Origin: Gorsachius magnificus
Taxonomy: Eukaryota > Chordata > Aves > Pelecaniformes > Ardeidae
DNA length: 64,000 nt
Direction of reading: 5' to 3'
Assembly: GCA_034008185.1 (NCBI GenBank)
Contig: CM067081.1
Span: 153,108,258-153,172,257 of the forward strand
This document shows, one piece after another, positions 61,940 through 64,000 of the stretch (position 1 is its first letter; each line of letters begins with the position of its first letter). The notes under the pieces were generated by a model. It made no database searches and was not told where the DNA came from. It saw only the letters and a program-made list of their open reading frames with translations. Made by a program: the position numbers and the translations under genes.

Positions 61940-62194
61940 TAGAATCATAGAATCACTTTGGTTGGAAAAGACCTTTAAGATCATCGAGTCCAACTGTTAA
62001 CCTAGCACTGCCATCCCACCACTAAACCATGTCCCTAAGCACCTCATCTATCCTTCTTTTAAATACCTCCAGGGATGAGGACTCGACCACCTCCCTGGGC
62101 AGCCCATTCCAGAGCCTGACAACCCTCTCGGTGAAGAAGTTTTTCCTAATGTCTAGCCTAAACCTGCCCTGGTGCAGCTTCAAACCATTCCCCC
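61940..62194 (-). mobile_element. CR1 LINE, 3' fragment (about 255 bp)
   Basis: Minus-strand CR1 3' end. It has about two octamer units (TAGAATCA), GGTTGGA and TCCAACT arms, then the terminal RT codons. The minus frame reads [33 protein letters not shown] and VLRDMV before the stop. It is the same subfamily as the copy at 26062 (about 83% similar by eye). It is truncated near 62194, where the match to CR1 ends after AAACCATTCCCCC. Confidence 0.93.
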
Positions 62195-64000
62195 AAATAG
62201 TAGTAGAGACAGATACAATATGAGGCTGCTCCTTTTTTCCCTTTGGCAGCAGTAGCCAGAGACTTATTAATGGTGATAGTTGGGACAAGGACCATTCCTT
62301 GGCATAGATAAAACTGCTGATTCTGGATATACTGGCAGTACCATGCATCTTCTTATCCCAGTGCTTGACTTTCTGGAGGTTTTCATACAAGCTAGCAAGG
62401 GGTCCAAAGAAGAATGCCAACTCTGTGTGTGCATGTAGGTGTTTGTGCATGTGTGTGGAAGGGACCAACAATATTTTTGACCACCTTGTTAACGGAATGA
62501 CCTCCAAGTTTTGTGAAAAGTATTCATGTCTTTAAAGCATTGTACTCATGCAAGGAAACCTCACAGTTGATACTGTCAGCTTTACTGAAGCTCAAAGAAG
62601 CAGTGGAGGGTTTACTTTCTCCTTCCTGAAAACTTATCCATACCTAGCAGTACTCCAGTATTTGTGCATTACTTTGGAGTGATCCAGAATCGCTTTGTTC
62701 TACCCCATGCTCCCTTTGGATCCCACTTCACATTACCAAGCAGAAGAAAACAAGCAATAAAACAATATAGATGTGAGAGAAGGAATCAGATAAGAAATCA
62801 CACTTGATGACCAGGTGAATTCCTGTAGCTACTGACTGGGCTTCTGACAAAAACTCTAGCTGCAATCTGTTGCAAAATTTTAAAAACACCCAGTATTTTC
62901 CACTGTCAGGATCAGCACTCTCAGTAACCTTGGAATAATATAATCCACATAATGGTTAATCTAGGTCATGATAGGTACCATAATACAGGTGTATGTCATT
63001 GTCATCCCTAACTCCCTTCTCTCCCTTTAAAAAATTTTAGTCCAGTACAGCTTACTTTTGGCAGGTATCAATCTAGTTTAGGAGAAATTCCTACAATCCT
63101 TTGGTCTTCAGCAATAGTAAGAATTCCCCCTGTGAGATTGCTCTGAGGGAAGCCAAGGTGGACATTAGCCACTCCTGTTCTTATGCAGTGCAGCTGCCCA
63201 AAACCCAAAGATGCAGGTTCAATAAAGCCATTGGCTCCAGATTCAGATTTAGAGAGAAGAAAATCACCATTTAAAGATTAAAGATTTGAGGGGGTTTTAG
63301 TTCCAACTAACTCTACTTCTGATTTATATTTAATGTCAGGGCAAGCCCAAAATGAGAGACAAAGACATAAGATTTGAAGGCTCTAGTGGGCAATAGCTTG
63401 AAGAGGCTAAGCTCTGACTGCCAGCTAGTTTTATTAGCTTTCATGATAATACACCCAGGGTAGTTGTAGACATCATATTTACAAAACATCATCTTTGAAT
63501 GGATAGCTGAGTAACCCTGACAGTTAATTTAGATGCAGCAGAATAAAGCAAGGTGTTGAGTTTTCAAACTTGAATTTCAAAAGAGCTGTTGTTTCTGGCT
63601 TTAATTTTCTTGCAGATACCAAAGTTATCTTCTGTGCTTGTATCTTTATCTTTTTCTTTCATTTTCTTGCAAGGTACTTCCACATTCCAGAGCTGCATTA
63701 ATTCCATTTCTTATCAGTCATGTAACTGGAGTCTCTCATGGCATCAGGACTGAATACAGTCTCCACTTCTACTTGTCCCTGAAGTCTTAAGCCACATAGT
63801 TTTTCAAAAATCAGGCATTTTTCTTGGGAACCTGCCTGTTCCAACAAAATTTTCACCCAGAAAGTTTCACTGGTGGTGGATAGTGGACTGAAGAACAGAG
63901 AATTGATAAAAGGCAGATATATCAGACATTAACAATGGGTATAATGGACTGTGGTTGATCCTGGTCTCTGTCCTGCATTGTACTTTTCTACCCCATGCGA
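62195..64000. other. Unique non-coding DNA
   Basis: No gene recognised. A short imperfect TG-rich run lies at about 62424-62457. The rest is AT-rich sequence with no frame or repeat that I can support. Confidence 0.5.

Noticed and set aside
1..64000. CRISPR array, operon, tRNA or rRNA genes
   Set aside because: No regularly spaced direct repeats, no cloverleaf-type sequence with A and B boxes that I could find, and the DNA is clearly vertebrate.

Overview
The window looks like intergenic or deep-intronic DNA from a bird. The main evidence is the repeats. Several copies belong to the CR1 non-LTR retrotransposon family and carry its diagnostic 3' end: a GGTTGGA...TCCAACC hairpin followed by a short (ATTCTATG)n tail instead of poly(A). 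Very old MIR/L2-like and CR1-like fossils are also present. The DNA is AT-rich with few CpGs. I found no host protein-coding exon, rRNA or tRNA that I could defend. Outside the CR1 copies, open frames are short and unrelated to any family I recognise. The longest of them come from microsatellites.

Layout. 1-16 kb: unique AT-rich DNA with weak ancient SINE-like fossils near 10.6-11.0 kb and 15.0 kb. 16.0-16.7 kb: a (CCCTTT)n tract abutting the 3' end of a minus-strand CR1. 21.8-22.4 kb: a young plus-strand CR1 3' fragment. 26.1-26.35 kb: an older minus-strand CR1 3' end. 32.2-32.7 kb, perhaps to 32.95 kb: a heavily decayed CR1-clade fossil. 34.95-38.6 kb: the dominant feature, a 3.65-kb 5'-truncated CR1. 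It retains most of the ORF1 esterase-like domain, the whole AP endonuclease, the reverse transcriptase, the 3' UTR and the octamer tail. One net 2-nt frameshift breaks ORF2. About 39.8-45.2 kb: unique DNA rich in homeodomain/POU-like motifs and short palindromes, which I read as a possible cluster of conserved non-coding elements, interrupted by a 406-bp almost pure pyrimidine tract at 43.14-43.54 kb. 45.7-46.05 kb: a CR1 with an internal deletion. 50.2 and 52.4 kb: two related segments of about 110 bp from an unidentified family or an old local duplication. 61.94-62.2 kb: another old CR1 3' end.

How the parts relate. The fragment at 21.8 kb aligns without gaps to the last 613 bp of the large CR1, with about a dozen differences (about 98% identity by eye). 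The same CR1 subfamily was therefore active recently in this lineage, and the two copies form direct repeats 16.2 kb apart. The other CR1 copies are older layers from different subfamilies. The regulatory-element suggestions rest on sequence texture alone and need a multi-species alignment. I found no new multi-gene system. The most unusual items are the large CR1, with its non-canonical esterase residues and single break, the homopyrimidine tract, the unexplained 50/52-kb repeat pair, and the motif-dense 40-42 kb block.
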